Below the pieces are notes generated by a model that saw nothing but the letters and a program-made list of their open reading frames with translations, did no database searches and was not told the DNA's origin. Below are positions 1 to 5,778 of a DNA stretch of 8,499 nucleotides, one piece after another (positions within the stretch are counted from its first letter, which is position 1; every line of letters begins with the position of its first letter). The stretch lies in NCBI GenBank assembly GCA_023416875.1, contig JAEZGT010000024.1, forward strand, positions 1 through 8,499, written 5' to 3'. Made by a program: the position numbers and the translations under genes. Source of the stretch: Pseudomonadota bacterium (GTDB taxonomy: Bacteria; Pseudomonadota; Gammaproteobacteria; Pseudomonadales; Cellvibrionaceae).

Positions 1-755
1 ATACGCAAACCGGAGAAAATATAAGGTGCAGCGGCGGGCAGCATGATTTTCCAAAAGTAGCGAATATTTTTTAAATGAATGACTCGCGCCACGTTGCGAT
101 AATCTTCCGGAATATTGCGCACCCCCACCGATGTGTTAATGATGATCGGCCAAATAGCAGTGATAAAAATCACGAAAATCGCTGAAGGATGGCTGTCTTG
201 AAAACCCGCAAGAGACAGTGGCAGCCAGGCCAGCGGCGGTACGGTGCGCAATACCTGAAATATAGGATCGAGTCCTTTCATCGCCCAGGAAAATTGGCCA
301 ATTAATACACCTAGGGCAATACCCGCCAATACCGCCAAACTATAGCCGTAGGCCACACGTTTCAGACTGGCGAGCAATTGCCAACCGAGACCGACGTCAT
401 TGCCGCCGTTGTCGTAAAAAGGATGCAGAATCAATTCGCTGGTATCCGTGATGACCTGCGTAAACGACGGCAGCGACGATCCCGGTTGTGAACACAATAT
501 TTGCCACAAGCCGATTAACAAAAACAGCACAACTGCTGGCGGCAATACGTGATTGACCACGATGTCCTTGGTGCGATTGAGCGCGCTGTTAGTTTTCGGT
601 TCCGCTGCGGGCGCAGGCTGAGCGGCGGTTTCTTTGGCGGCAATTGACACTGGTTGAGATTGCGATAATTCCGTTGCTTCCGGTTCATTGGGAGCTGTGC
701 CGACGGTAGGTATCGGCGCGGGGCTGACTGCCCGCAAATAGGTTGGTGAACTCAT
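1..755 (-). CDS. nrtB: Nitrate ABC transporter permease NrtB (3' end cut by window edge)
   Basis: Inner-membrane permease of a nitrate/nitrite ABC importer of the NrtB/SsuC/TauC type; I translated it by hand. It starts at ATG 755-753, with TAGGAG nine bases upstream. The 251 visible residues begin with about 60 hydrophilic residues rich in Pro, Ala, Glu and Thr. A first membrane segment follows (HVLPPAVVLFLLIGLWQIL), then the conserved region containing RTVPPLAWLPLSLAGF. The next part, AIFVIFITAIWPIIINTSVGV, is very typical of NrtB. The cytoplasmic ATPase-docking loop (EAA-like) is RNVARV...FWKIMLPAAAPYIFSGLR, and the window ends just after it. It lies 46 bases downstream of nrtA in the same direction, so one operon is likely, with the ATPase gene expected beyond base 1. 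The family is clear; nitrate rather than another oxyanion is inferred mainly from the adjacent nrtA. The Pro/Ala-rich N-terminal extension is unusual. Confidence 0.93.
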   Translation of the reverse strand, partial: MSSPTYLRAVSPAPIPTVGTAPNEPEATELSQSQPVSIAAKETAAQPAPAAEPKTNSALNRTKDIVVNHVLPPAVVLFLLIGLWQILCSQPGSSLPSFTQVITDTSELILHPFYDNGGNDVGLGWQLLASLKRVAYGYSLAVLAGIALGVLIGQFSWAMKGLDPIFQVLRTVPPLAWLPLSLAGFQDSHPSAIFVIFITAIWPIIINTSVGVRNIPEDYRNVARVIHLKNIRYFWKIMLPAAAPYIFSGLR

Positions 756-801
756 AACTTCCGGCTCCTATTAAGAAGAAAATGGAAAAACTGACCGCAA
801 C

Positions 802-2142
802 TCAACTCAAATATTTGGTGGATAGACTGTCCAGATAAGCTTTGGGATTTTCCGGGTCGAACACCTTGCCATCAAAAAAGGTTTCGACTCCGCGGGAGGT
901 GGATTCCGGAATATCGCTTTGAGCGATACCGAGCGTTTTTGCCGCTTCGCGCCAGATATCCTCGCGATTGACTTTGTCGATCAAGGCTTTGGTGTCGGTA
1001 TTCGCAGGCAGATAACCCCAGCGAATATCTTCGGTCAAAAACCACAAGTCGTGGCTGCGGAATGGATAGGATGCGTGGTCCTTCCAGTAACGCATTTGAA
1101 ATTCGCTGTTTTTTACAACTTTGCCGTTACCGTAATCGAAGTCGCCTTTCATTCTGTCGATCACATCTGCGAAAGGTGCATTAATCCAGCGGCGTGATGA
1201 ACAAATCTTGGCAACTTCTTCTTTGTTTTCCGGCTTTTCGCAAAACATTTGCGCTTCCATTATCGCCATGGTCAAGGCCAGGGTGGCTTTGGGATATTTT
1301 TCGACGAAATCCGCGCGCAGCGCGAAGGCTTTTTCTGGATGGTTCTTCCAGATTTCCCCAGTTGTCACCGCGGTAAAACCTATTTTTTGATTGATCAATT
1401 GCGCATTCCAGGGTTCGCACACGCAGAAGGCATCCATATTGCCCACTTTCATATTCGCCACCATTTGCGCCGGCGGCACCACGATGGTCGAAATATCTTT
1501 AACCGGATCTATACCGCCGGCCGCCAACCAATAACGTATCCACAGATCGTGGGTTCCACCCGGAAACGTCATGGCCGCATTAATCGCCTTACCTGAAGCT
1601 TTTTTGGCTTCCAACGCGGGTTTGAATGGCTTGGTATCCACGCCTAATTTAAGCGCCTCATATTCCTTACCAACTGAAATACACTGGCCGGCCAAGTTCA
1701 AGCGCGCAACTATCTGCATAGGAGTGGGAAGATTGTTGGCGGTAACTGCGCCTGTCGTAATCAAATAAGGCATGGGTGACAATATATGTGCACCATCGAT
1801 ACCATTTTTATCCGCGCCCAACACCAAATTGTCCCGCGTCGCACCCCAAGATGCCTGCTTCACTACTTCCACATTGGGCATGCCATGTTTGGCGAAAAAT
1901 CCTTTTTCCACACCGACAAATAGAGGTGCTGCATCGGTAAGTGCAATAAAACCCAATTTTGCTCCTTTAACCTCTGGACCACCGCCATCCGCCGCCCAGG
2001 CAATACTGCGCATGGCTGGCGTCATTACCCCGGCCATTGAAACCGCGCCCAGCGCCTTTAAAAGTTTGCGGCGTTGAATAGATGAATCCGTAGGAATAGG
2101 CAGTTCCATATCGGTAAATACAGTGCTTTTCTGCTCGCTCAT
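802..2142 (-). CDS. nrtA: Nitrate-binding periplasmic protein NrtA, Tat-exported
   Basis: Substrate-binding component of the nitrate ABC importer, acting in the periplasm. An open frame extends to 2208, but I choose ATG 2142-2140 because AGGA lies eight bases upstream and the residues before it look non-coding. This gives 446 residues. The N-terminus carries a twin-arginine signal: RR at residues 24-25 in QRRKLLKALG, a hydrophobic stretch, and an AWA-A cleavage site near residue 50. There is no lipobox cysteine, so a soluble periplasmic protein is expected. Family hallmarks are LGFIALTDAAPLFVG, ASWGATRDN (Trp near 99, where NrtA proteins contact nitrate), LNLAGQCISV, PGGTHDLWIRYWLAAGGIDP and CVCEPWNAQ. 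The mature length matches NrtA rather than shorter SsuA/TauA proteins. It is first in the nrtAB order and preceded by a sigma-54-like promoter, consistent with nitrogen control. Close paralogues such as bicarbonate-binding CmpA share the fold, so substrate is inferred. Confidence 0.94.
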   Translation of the reverse strand: MSEQKSTVFTDMELPIPTDSSIQRRKLLKALGAVSMAGVMTPAMRSIAWAADGGGPEVKGAKLGFIALTDAAPLFVGVEKGFFAKHGMPNVEVVKQASWGATRDNLVLGADKNGIDGAHILSPMPYLITTGAVTANNLPTPMQIVARLNLAGQCISVGKEYEALKLGVDTKPFKPALEAKKASGKAINAAMTFPGGTHDLWIRYWLAAGGIDPVKDISTIVVPPAQMVANMKVGNMDAFCVCEPWNAQLINQKIGFTAVTTGEIWKNHPEKAFALRADFVEKYPKATLALTMAIMEAQMFCEKPENKEEVAKICSSRRWINAPFADVIDRMKGDFDYGNGKVVKNSEFQMRYWKDHASYPFRSHDLWFLTEDIRWGYLPANTDTKALIDKVNREDIWREAAKTLGIAQSDIPESTSRGVETFFDGKVFDPENPKAYLDSLSTKYLS

Positions 2143-2155
2143 TGTGACTTTCCTA

Positions 2156-2170
2156 AAAACAAATTGTTTT
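2156..2170. repeat. Perfect short dyad (AAAACAA-A-TTGTTTT) just upstream of the nrtA ribosome site
   Basis: Seven-base arms, 2156-2162 and 2164-2170, are perfect inverted repeats around one central A. The dyad ends one base before the AGGA ribosome-binding sequence of nrtA. With a one-base centre it cannot fold fully as RNA. A five-pair A/U stem with a five-base loop is possible but weak. It resembles a DNA operator more than a terminator. No regulator can be named from it. Confidence 0.4.
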
Positions 2171-2253
2171 GGTAGAGGCCGCACGCTAGGGAAATATCGA
2201 TGGTGCAACAGAACTAAGCATGACGATGGCGCGCCGCTGCTTTAATCAGGAGA

Positions 2254-2269
2254 GTCAAACTTTGTGCCA
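2254..2269 (-). promoter_or_regulatory. Candidate sigma-54 (RpoN) promoter for nrtA
   Basis: Read on the minus strand the sequence is TGGCACAAAGTTTGAC. The family consensus is TGGCACG, four bases, then TTGCA or TTGCT. The whole -24 core TGGCAC matches, the spacing to the -12 element is exact, and TTG of the -12 element matches; the following C is replaced by A. It faces nrtA. The expected transcription start is near 2243, giving a leader of about 100 bases before ATG 2142. Nitrate assimilation genes in proteobacteria are commonly driven by NtrC and sigma-54, so site and gene fit. Found by eye; the -12 mismatch means it may be weak or a chance match. Confidence 0.55.
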
Positions 2270-2404
2270 ATCAGAATTAATAAAAAGGTGCACGTGGAAG
2301 TAGAATACAAGAGGCTGTTTTTGTTTATCTTTTATATTTTCGCACCAAATTAATCTCAATGCCGCACTCAAACAGAGCCAAAAACTTATCTTGCCACGGC
2401 GTCA

Positions 2405-2436
2405 TTGGAGTGCAAATTTCAAATTTTTCGCTCCAA
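2405..2436. repeat. Imperfect inverted repeat TTGGAG...CTCCAA with AAATTT core
   Basis: The outer arms TTGGAG (2405-2410) and CTCCAA (2431-2436) are perfect complements. Inside them, AAATTT (2414-2419) and AAATTT (2421-2426) flank a single C. The linkers are TGC on the left and TTCG on the right, so the dyad is slightly asymmetric. There is no T run after it, so it is not a standard terminator. Its place in the divergent control region, about 150 bases before the methyltransferase start, suggests an operator or cruciform-prone site; the role is unknown. Confidence 0.4.
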
Positions 2437-2584
2437 AGTGGAGCCTTGCGTCCAATTATCCGCGATGACAACAAGATCCTTGGACATATGATGTGCAAAG
2501 CTTGTCACAGCGCGGCATTGCACTGGATTTGGATATGCATCAGAATCCGGCGCAGGCTGGTTTGCAGATATGAGGGGCGACGGA

Positions 2585-3333
2585 ATGCAGGTCAACTACG
2601 ATGAATTTGCACCGGACTACATTAACTACCGCGTGCCAGACGCGCGTATCGCGGCGATGATTCGCCGACACCTCACACATGGGAGCAAAGTGTTAAATGT
2701 TGGTGCGGACCAGGGCTCCTACGAACCCACCGATTGCGATTTAATTGCCCTTGAGCCTTCGGGGGCAATGATTTCCCGCCGCGCCGAAAAATGTGCACCG
2801 GCCATACAAGGCTTTGCTGAGGCGTACCATTTGCGGATAACAGCTTTGATGTTTCTTTGGCGATTCTGACCATCCATCATTGGCGAGACATTCCCAAGGG
2901 CTTGGCGGAAATGCCCCGGGTCACACGCGACAAAATTATTATTCTCACCTGGAATGGCGACTTCGGTGATTTTTGGCTTCCTGATTATCTGCCCGAAATC
3001 GCCACCATCGACACAAAGCTCTTTCCAACGATTGATCAGCTTGCTGAATTATTGGGAGGATTAATTGAGGTGGAAACCGTGGCGATTCCCCATGACTGTA
3101 CCGATGGCTTTATGTGCGCGTACTGGGGTCGCCCCGAGATGTACTTAAATCCTGCGGCGAGAAATGCCATTTCGACATTTGCTCGTTTGGGTTCTGTCGA
3201 TGATGGTTTAAATTGCCTCCGCCAGGATCTGGGCGCAGGCGTTTGGCAAAAGCGATATCAATCTTTGTTGCACCAATCTGATTTGGATTGCGGCTACCGC
3301 TTGGTGGTGCATGACAAAATGTCATGCATGTAG
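2585..3333 (+). pseudogene. Class I SAM-dependent methyltransferase, interrupted by a one-base frameshift
   Basis: I choose ATG 2585 because AGGGG lies seven bases upstream (an in-frame ATG at 2570 has no such site). The first part reads DEFAPDYINYRVPDARIAAMIRRHL, then SAM-binding motif I VLNVGADQGSYEP (residues 36-48), then LIALEPSGAMI. That frame holds to GFAEA (about 2824) and stops at 2867-2869. The neighbouring frame carries the continuation from CCA at 2827: PFADNSFDVSLAILTIHHWRD, then RVTRDKIIILTWN, DFWLPDYLPEI, HDCTDGFMCAYWGRPEMYL and LDCGYRLVV. Adding one base near 2825 would give a 249-residue protein with every expected block in order. The second Gly of motif I is Asp42 here, which may also weaken SAM binding. 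No slippery heptamer is visible at the junction, so programmed frameshifting is unlikely; a recent pseudogene or a sequencing error are the main readings. The methyl acceptor is unknown. Confidence 0.82.
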
Positions 3334-3345
3334 AAATACATTTTT
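3308..3345 (+). terminator. Hairpin plus T run ending the methyltransferase gene
   Basis: A perfect nine-pair stem (TGCATGACA at 3308-3316, TGTCATGCA at 3320-3328) has an AAA loop. A second small stem follows immediately, ATGTA (3328-3332) with TACAT (3337-3341) around a GAAA loop, running into five T residues (3341-3345). The first stem lies inside the last codons of the gene and the stop codon TAG (3331-3333) lies in the second. On the minus strand no T run follows, so it should act mainly on plus-strand transcripts. The weak lower stem and short T run keep confidence moderate. Confidence 0.5.
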
Positions 3346-3350
3346 GCGCC

Positions 3351-4085
3351 TCATGGAATGCGCGCAGAATTCATTCGCCGCTGCACCGTCTCCGCATAAC
3401 GCACGGCATAGGATGGCAAACGGTCTTCGAAAGCGCGGGGGTTGGGCAACATAACGGCCATGCGCGCGGATTGATAGGCGGATAAACCAGCGGCGCTGGT
3501 GTTGTAGTGTCTGCGCGCAGCCGCTTCCGCGCCGAACACACCATCACCCCACTCCACCACGTTCAAATACACTTCCAAAATACGGCGTTTATCCCAGGTG
3601 GCTTCAATCATCACCGTTATAATCGCCTCCTGAACTTTGCGCAGGTAATTTTTGGAGGGCGAGAGAAAAAGATTTTTTGCTAACTGTTGGCTGATAGTGG
3701 AGCCGCCAGCGGCGGCTTTGCCGCTCTGCAGATTTTTCTGCATGGCATTGCGGATGCCCTGCCAGTCGAAGCCATTGTGCTGAAGAAACTTGCCATCTTC
3801 AGCGGCAACGACAGCGCGCTTTAAGTGTGGCGAAATTTGGCCGTAGCCAACCCACTGGTGGCGCAACTGCGCGGATGCGTTATACCTGCGCATTTCTTCC
3901 ATGCGGATCTCCATAAAGCTGGTACTGGTCGGATTATTCCATTTCCACCAAAGCACCTGACTGAAAATCCACGTCTCATATATCAACAGTAACGCCACAG
4001 CCGCAGACAACACCCGCCAGAAAACACGGGATTCGAGCGACGCGTGGCTCTTGGATCGATTGGTTTGACGACGTGGACTGGGCAT
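3351..4085 (-). CDS. mtgA: Monofunctional biosynthetic peptidoglycan transglycosylase MtgA
   Basis: Inner-membrane glycosyltransferase (GT51 family) that polymerises glycan strands from lipid II in the periplasm without a transpeptidase domain. With ATG at 4085-4083 it has 244 residues, normal for MtgA. The open frame also begins seven codons earlier at a TTG (4106), and neither start has a strong ribosome site. A basic N-terminus is followed by one membrane anchor (about residues 24-46). Next come the GT51 motifs: AAEDGKFLQHNGFD (catalytic Glu96), GGSTISQQLAKNLFL (128-141) and RKVQEAIITVMIEATWDKRRILEVYLNVVEWG (149-180). FGAEAAARRHY and VMLPNPRAF follow. No penicillin-binding domain follows. 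It lies downstream of the TlpA-like gene in the same direction, 144 bases apart, and converges with the methyltransferase gene. Confidence 0.96.
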   Translation of the reverse strand: MPSPRRQTNRSKSHASLESRVFWRVLSAAVALLLIYETWIFSQVLWWKWNNPTSTSFMEIRMEEMRRYNASAQLRHQWVGYGQISPHLKRAVVAAEDGKFLQHNGFDWQGIRNAMQKNLQSGKAAAGGSTISQQLAKNLFLSPSKNYLRKVQEAIITVMIEATWDKRRILEVYLNVVEWGDGVFGAEAAARRHYNTSAAGLSAYQSARMAVMLPNPRAFEDRLPSYAVRYAETVQRRMNSARIP

Positions 4086-4115
4086 GCAGATACGATATGG
4101 CTTCAATCGGCGCGC

Positions 4116-4121
4116 ATTTTA
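4116..4121 (-). promoter_or_regulatory. Possible -10 element for mtgA
   Basis: On the minus strand TAAAAT lies about 30 bases before ATG 4085 and matches the TATAAT consensus at five of six positions. I found no convincing -35 box at normal spacing, so this is a weak candidate. It matters because the 144-base gap after the TlpA-like gene makes independent transcription of mtgA plausible. Confidence 0.22.
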
Positions 4122-4171
4122 CACATCTTTCACGCACAGAGAATGAACAGGATGAACCCTCGCCGCGCTGC

Positions 4172-4191
4172 GCCTCGTAGTGCCTCGTAGT
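4172..4191. repeat. Tandem direct repeat, two copies of GCCTCGTAGT
   Basis: Two exact ten-base copies (4172-4181 and 4182-4191) lie in the gap between mtgA and the TlpA-like gene, followed by GC that starts a partial third copy. The surrounding GC-rich sequence is non-coding. It may be a fragment of a dispersed intergenic repeat or simple replication slippage; the window contains no other copy that I noticed. Confidence 0.5.
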
Positions 4192-4229
4192 GCATTCTGG
4201 CTTTGTGACGAAATCTACTGAAGTTCGCG

Positions 4230-5033
4230 TTATTGAAAATAGCGTTTTAACGCATGCCGCAAACTTTCCTGCGACAACTCACCCGTATGAGCGCCGACCA
4301 GATGGCCTTCAGCGTCAAAAAATAAAGTAGTCGGCATACCCGCGGCGCCAAGCCGGTCCGCCCACATGCCGGATTGATCCAAATAAAGATGCTCCAACGC
4401 AAACGATTGCTCATTCAAATAGCTGAGAATTTCATCTGCGGATTCGCCTTGGTTGACCAAAATAAATTCGATCTCCGTTTCGCGCTGCTGCGCACTGGCG
4501 AGCACGGGCATTTCCCTGCGACACGGTGGGCACCAGGTCGCCCAGAGATTGGCAACAATCGGTTTGCCGTGGCCGCGAAAATTTTTTTGCTCTCCCGTTA
4601 AAGTTAGCAACGGCAATTCGGAGATATGCGGCGGCACCGGTTGGAGAATTTTAAACAACCCCATTCCCGTCACCCAAATCAGTAAACCGGCGGCAACGGC
4701 GCTACCTAAAACTTTACGCAAAGGCGGTGTCCGCCAGGAATAATAAATACCGACTAGAATTGCGGCGACAACGCCCGCTTCGCGAATAAAACCACCGTCG
4801 CGAATATCAATGATTCGCCAAGGCTGCTGAACATAATTGCCGATATAAAGCACAACAAACGCAACTCGTGCCGCCAGCACGCCCCAAATCAGCATATTGC
4901 TCATAATCGGCTCGACAGCTGTTTTGGTTTTCCTGCCGAAGAACCACCCGACCAACAGGGCCGCGGCAAATGCAATAGCGGCGGTAAGCACAAAAGGCGT
5001 GACAATAAGTGGGCCGATTTTTATGGACAACAC
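4230..5033 (-). CDS. TlpA-like thioredoxin with Lgt-like N-terminal membrane domain
   Basis: A 267-residue membrane-anchored thiol-disulfide oxidoreductase. Residues 1-130 form about four membrane segments (near 9-31, 47-66, 85-100 and 108-128). Sequences such as LAARVAFVVLYIGNY and IRDGGFIREAGVVAAI resemble the core of prolipoprotein diacylglyceryl transferase (Lgt), but the catalytic His-Gly-Gly region of Lgt is not preserved, so lipidation activity is unlikely. Residues 135-267 are a TlpA/ResA-type thioredoxin: LWATWCPPCRREMP with the CxxC pair at 168 and 171, and the cis-proline loop GMPTT at 232-236. The thioredoxin domain should lie in the periplasm and reduce disulfides, for example in cytochrome c maturation or protein repair; the actual partner is unknown. 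The start is GTG 5033-5031, with TTG just after it as an alternative and no strong ribosome site at either. It lies downstream of the unrecognised secreted protein, separated by a hairpin. Confidence 0.88.
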   Translation of the reverse strand: MLSIKIGPLIVTPFVLTAAIAFAAALLVGWFFGRKTKTAVEPIMSNMLIWGVLAARVAFVVLYIGNYVQQPWRIIDIRDGGFIREAGVVAAILVGIYYSWRTPPLRKVLGSAVAAGLLIWVTGMGLFKILQPVPPHISELPLLTLTGEQKNFRGHGKPIVANLWATWCPPCRREMPVLASAQQRETEIEFILVNQGESADEILSYLNEQSFALEHLYLDQSGMWADRLGAAGMPTTLFFDAEGHLVGAHTGELSQESLRHALKRYFQ

Positions 5034-5066
5034 AGAGGCTTACGAAATGAAAGAAGATGTGATGCG

Positions 5067-5086
5067 GCATTCGCTGTCGCGAATGC
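5067..5086 (-). terminator. Perfect eight-pair hairpin between the secreted-protein gene and the TlpA-like gene
   Basis: GCATTCGC (5067-5074) pairs perfectly with GCGAATGC (5079-5086) around a four-base loop. On the minus strand it lies 26 bases after the stop of the gene at 5113-5697 and is followed by T-rich but interrupted sequence (CTTCTTTCATTTC) rather than a clean T run. It could be a weak terminator or attenuator, or a 3'-end stabilising stem, lowering expression of the TlpA-like gene relative to the genes upstream. Confidence 0.42.
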
Positions 5087-5112
5087 ACGTGCAGATAAAA
5101 TACATTGAGCCA

Positions 5113-5697
5113 TTACGGCGCTGCTGCCGGTTTTGCATTTGGTGTCGCTGCCGACTTGGCTCCTTCTCCCTGCAACCACTCTTTCATTTCCGCATCCAGT
5201 TTTAATTCCCACTGGGGTTTATTTTGATTGATCACACTGCGCAGATATTCCTCGACCGGAAATTGCATACCTTCGCAATTCGCCATAACCGGCGGCACTG
5301 GCAGAGTGACTGAGGATTTAAGCGTGTCGACGGCACCGGGTTTTTCCGGTGTGAACGTAATTTCGCCGGTAGAGGTAAAAGTGCTGCTGCAGGCCAGCTT
5401 CAGTTGTAGCATTTCGCTGCCAGCGTTTCCGGCAATCACAACTTTCAATGGCATTTTGACGTGGATATTGTTCGCGGAGCTGGTGACCTCTGGGCGACCG
5501 GCTTTATGCACCGTCAACGAATAAGCGCCGCCGGGCCAGGGGTTGCTGCCCTGCTCGTAGAGCGGCGCTGGCAGATGTTTTTCAAGCAGCAGCGCCAATA
5601 GCTGATCGGTAATGGTTTGAGGAGTGGCGGCGAAAGCGCTGGTGCTCAGCACTATGCCAGCTGCGAGCAGACCAAACGTGCGGGACATTTTTTTCAT
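5113..5697 (-). CDS. Uncharacterised secreted protein with signal peptide
   Basis: I do not recognise this 194-residue protein. It starts at ATG 5697-5695 with GAGG about eight bases upstream. Residues 1-23 are a clear Sec signal peptide (MKKMSRTFGLLAAGIVLSTSAFA, cleavage after Ala23), with no lipobox, so it should be soluble in the periplasm or exported. The mature part begins with an amphipathic helix-like stretch (QTITDQLLALLLEKHLP). It continues with alternating strand-like sequence, including two cysteines (103 and 141) that could form a disulfide, and a helical PVEEYLRSVINQNKPQWELKLDAEMKEWLQ. It ends in an Ala/Pro/Lys-rich low-complexity tail. The helix-then-strands layout loosely recalls small lipid-binding periplasmic proteins of the YceB type, but that is a guess. 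It lies 81 bases after mrpG in the same direction and before the TlpA-like gene, which could act on its cysteines. Confidence 0.85.
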   Translation of the reverse strand: MKKMSRTFGLLAAGIVLSTSAFAATPQTITDQLLALLLEKHLPAPLYEQGSNPWPGGAYSLTVHKAGRPEVTSSANNIHVKMPLKVVIAGNAGSEMLQLKLACSSTFTSTGEITFTPEKPGAVDTLKSSVTLPVPPVMANCEGMQFPVEEYLRSVINQNKPQWELKLDAEMKEWLQGEGAKSAATPNAKPAAAP

Positions 5698-5737
5698 GGT
5701 TATGCCTCGGCGGATATGAATTGCGCTATCTATGATC

Positions 5738-5766
5738 CCGCGCAGCGGCAGAGATTCAGCGCGCGG
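5738..5766. repeat. GC-rich hairpin after mrpG
   Basis: CCGCGC (5738-5743) pairs with GCGCGG (5761-5766), and a few further pairs form around a one-base bulge. On the minus strand it begins 12 bases after the mrpG stop. No T run follows, so it does not meet the pattern of an intrinsic terminator. It may stabilise the 3' end of the mrp transcript or mark an mRNA processing boundary before the secreted-protein gene. Confidence 0.35.
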
Positions 5767-5778
5767 TTATAGGCAATA

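Larger units (their letters stand above)
2143..2584. other. Divergent intergenic control region between nrtA and the methyltransferase gene
   Basis: These 442 bases separate nrtA (minus) from the methyltransferase-like gene (plus). They hold the sigma-54-like element, the A/T dyad beside the nrtA ribosome site, an A/T-rich stretch at about 2270-2350, and a second dyad at 2405-2436. A short open frame at 2359-2604 on the plus strand has no recognisable motif, no good ribosome site and overlaps the next gene in another frame, so I do not call it. I saw no convincing sigma-70 promoter for the methyltransferase and no RNA gene. Confidence 0.6.

Noticed and set aside
2143..2208. 22 extra codons before nrtA
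   Set aside because: The Tat signal and ribosome site both support the internal ATG at 2142; the extension has no signal-like character.
2143..2243. Possible antiterminator (NasR/NasT ANTAR) leader in front of nrtA
   Set aside because: I looked for paired hexaloop stems followed by a terminator and T run and found none convincing.
2202..2347. NtrC-like half sites (GGTGCA near 2202 and 2287, GCACCA at 2342)
   Set aside because: None is paired at the spacing of a full GCACC/GGTGC palindrome, and such six-base words occur by chance.
2359..2604. 81-codon open frame before the methyltransferase
   Set aside because: No motif, no ribosome site, overlaps the methyltransferase start in another frame.
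2825..2869. Programmed ribosomal frameshift in the methyltransferase
   Set aside because: No slippery heptamer at the join, and this enzyme family is not known for it.
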